DNA of 64,000 nt from Fibrobacter sp. Lineage in GTDB: Bacteria > Fibrobacterota > Fibrobacteria > Fibrobacterales > Fibrobacteraceae. Under the pieces are notes generated by a model that saw nothing but the letters and a program-made list of their open reading frames with translations, searched no databases and was not told where the DNA came from. This document shows positions 62,925 to 64,000 of this stretch, piece by piece. The position numbers were made by a program, and so were the translations under genes. The stretch spans positions 15,866 through 79,865 of the forward strand of contig JAFZOV010000141.1 of the NCBI GenBank assembly GCA_017550445.1, written 5' to 3'. Numbering within the stretch: the first letter of the stretch is position 1; each line of letters starts with the position of its first letter.

Positions 62925-63959
62925 ATGAATCAGAATACGCATAAAAAATATTCCCGGATTGCATTGGCATTCCTTTTCTCTCTCGCCTGTGCCGCATCAG
63001 CTTTTGCCGCAGACAAAATCTCCATCGGCTACCTCTCTTCTACGGGTCAGGGCAAGTTCTTTATCGCAAAAGATGCAGGCATCTTTGAAAAGAACGGGCT
63101 TGACGTGACTTTGGTGGAATTTTCGAATTCCGGTGACGGCATCGCCGCAGTCCGTGCGGGCAAACTCGATGCAGGTGCTTTCGGCTCCCTCGCTCCGCTT
63201 ATCCACATCGCCCAGGGCGCAGACATCCGCGTCATTGGTGGCATCATGGGTGGCGACCAGGCCGTTATTACTCGCAAAGAAAACGCTGGCTCCGTCAAAA
63301 AGCTGAGCGACCTTAAGGGCAAGAAAATCGCGACGATCCGCCTGGGAACTGCCGATGCCATTGTTCGCGGCGGCCTTAAGAAAGAAGGCATCGACTGGCA
63401 CAAAGACGTGACCATCGTAGAACTCAAGAATCCGCCTGCCGTTATCGAAGCCGTCAAGAACGGTAGCGTCTATGCAGGTGTCACTTGGGGTCCGCATGAC
63501 CTCCGCGCCGAAGAAGCCGGCCTTTCTGTGGTGCTCCGCAGTAAGGACATCAACCCGGGCCATATCTGCTGCCGCCTCATCGCCTCGCTCCGCAAGATTG
63601 ACGGACGCGAAGATGTCTATAAGCGCTTGGTCAAGTCGCTGATCGAAGCTGAAGAACTTGTGCAAAATGACCACAAGAAGAGCGTGGAAATTATCGCCAA
63701 GTGGATCAAGCTCGATACGGCTCTTGTCAACAAGGCGTTTTACAGCGGACACGTCACGCAAGATACCGATCCCAACGTGAAAGGCGTCGAATTCTTCTGG
63801 GATTTCTTGAAGGATGCTGAATTCATCAAGTCCGACAAGAAGGTCTCCGAATACGTACGCACCGACTTCTACCAGAAAGCCATCGCAGAACTCCGCAAGC
63901 AAAAGCCGAATTCCGAGTTCTACGCCAATGCTGAAAAAATATTCAAGTCCAGAAACTAG
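62925..63959 (+). CDS. Periplasmic SsuA/NMT1-type binding protein
   Basis: 344 residues. Signal peptide about 1-29 (ending SAFA, no lipobox). Fold motifs ISIGYLSSTGQGKFFIAKDAGIF (in part), DAGAFGSLAP, GKKIATIRLGTADAIV. It differs from the lipoprotein at 42872 in being free in the periplasm. AAGGAGG ribosome site. Followed by the start of another ABC gene, so a second importer belongs to this operon. Confidence 0.88.
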   Translation: MNQNTHKKYSRIALAFLFSLACAASAFAADKISIGYLSSTGQGKFFIAKDAGIFEKNGLDVTLVEFSNSGDGIAAVRAGKLDAGAFGSLAPLIHIAQGADIRVIGGIMGGDQAVITRKENAGSVKKLSDLKGKKIATIRLGTADAIVRGGLKKEGIDWHKDVTIVELKNPPAVIEAVKNGSVYAGVTWGPHDLRAEEAGLSVVLRSKDINPGHICCRLIASLRKIDGREDVYKRLVKSLIEAEELVQNDHKKSVEIIAKWIKLDTALVNKAFYSGHVTQDTDPNVKGVEFFWDFLKDAEFIKSDKKVSEYVRTDFYQKAIAELRKQKPNSEFYANAEKIFKSRN

Positions 63960-63971
63960 AGGTGAGACAAC

Positions 63972-64000
63972 ATGAGTCAAACGCAAAGTGGTTTTGAAGC
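63972..64000 (+). CDS. Start of an ABC transporter gene (runs off the window)
   Basis: Only nine codons (MSQTQSGFE...) are visible, preceded by GAGGTGAGACAAC. Position after a binding protein suggests an ATPase or permease; the sequence alone does not show which. Confidence 0.45.

Noticed and set aside
61698..62942. 414-codon minus-strand open frame antisense to the second porin gene
   Set aside because: Shadow of the porin codons; the plus strand has a signal peptide, barrel strands and ribosome site.

Overview
The window reads as chromosome of a Gram-negative, fibre-degrading anaerobe of the Fibrobacter type. Signs are secreted GH5 and GH9 cellulases, many outer-membrane barrels and lipoproteins, promoters ending in a Bacteroidetes-like TAnnTTTG element, and many oxygen-sensitive enzymes (radical-SAM proteins, a nitrogenase-like reductase, AprAB). 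The genus is an inference from gene content.

Positions 1-33,100 are mostly housekeeping and envelope genes: rsmB-fmt, lrgAB, a tandem SagB-type nitroreductase, the two cellulases, a very large metallopeptidase/propeller/barrel protein, several lipoproteins, rlmD, coaE, mscL, a lolA-like/propeller/PorV-like/recF operon, a GT5 glycosyltransferase, a 31-residue ribosomal protein of the AURKAIP1/COX24 type, argF, bioB, a NERD protein, an M16 peptidase and an Rrf2 regulator. Several intergenic stretches here carry degenerate seven-base tandem arrays and palindromic elements.

From about 32,600 to the right edge nearly everything concerns sulfur. There are three Cys/Met-metabolism PLP enzymes plus a cystathionine beta-synthase-like enzyme (reverse transsulfuration), two sulfonate-type ABC systems each with an outer-membrane porin, a SAM methyltransferase next to a DMSP-lyase-type cupin, an assimilatory cysDN-aprBA set, a lysR-sufS-bioB2-lysE operon, and a nitrogenase-like HDK operon divergent from split NifB-like and NifX-like genes. 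Five promoters in this half share one 34-bp pattern, GTATTGGAC-N15-TTCTATATTT with exact spacing, which ties them into a probable sulfur-starvation regulon.

Proposed system: a methylated sulfur compound (DMSP or S-methylmethionine) is taken up through porin and ABC transporter, cleaved by the cupin to dimethyl sulfide, and reduced by a nitrogenase-like enzyme of the methylthio-alkane reductase type to methanethiol. O-acetylhomoserine sulfhydrylases then capture the methanethiol as methionine, and MccA/MccB convert it to cysteine. The families are read from sequence; the complete route is inference.
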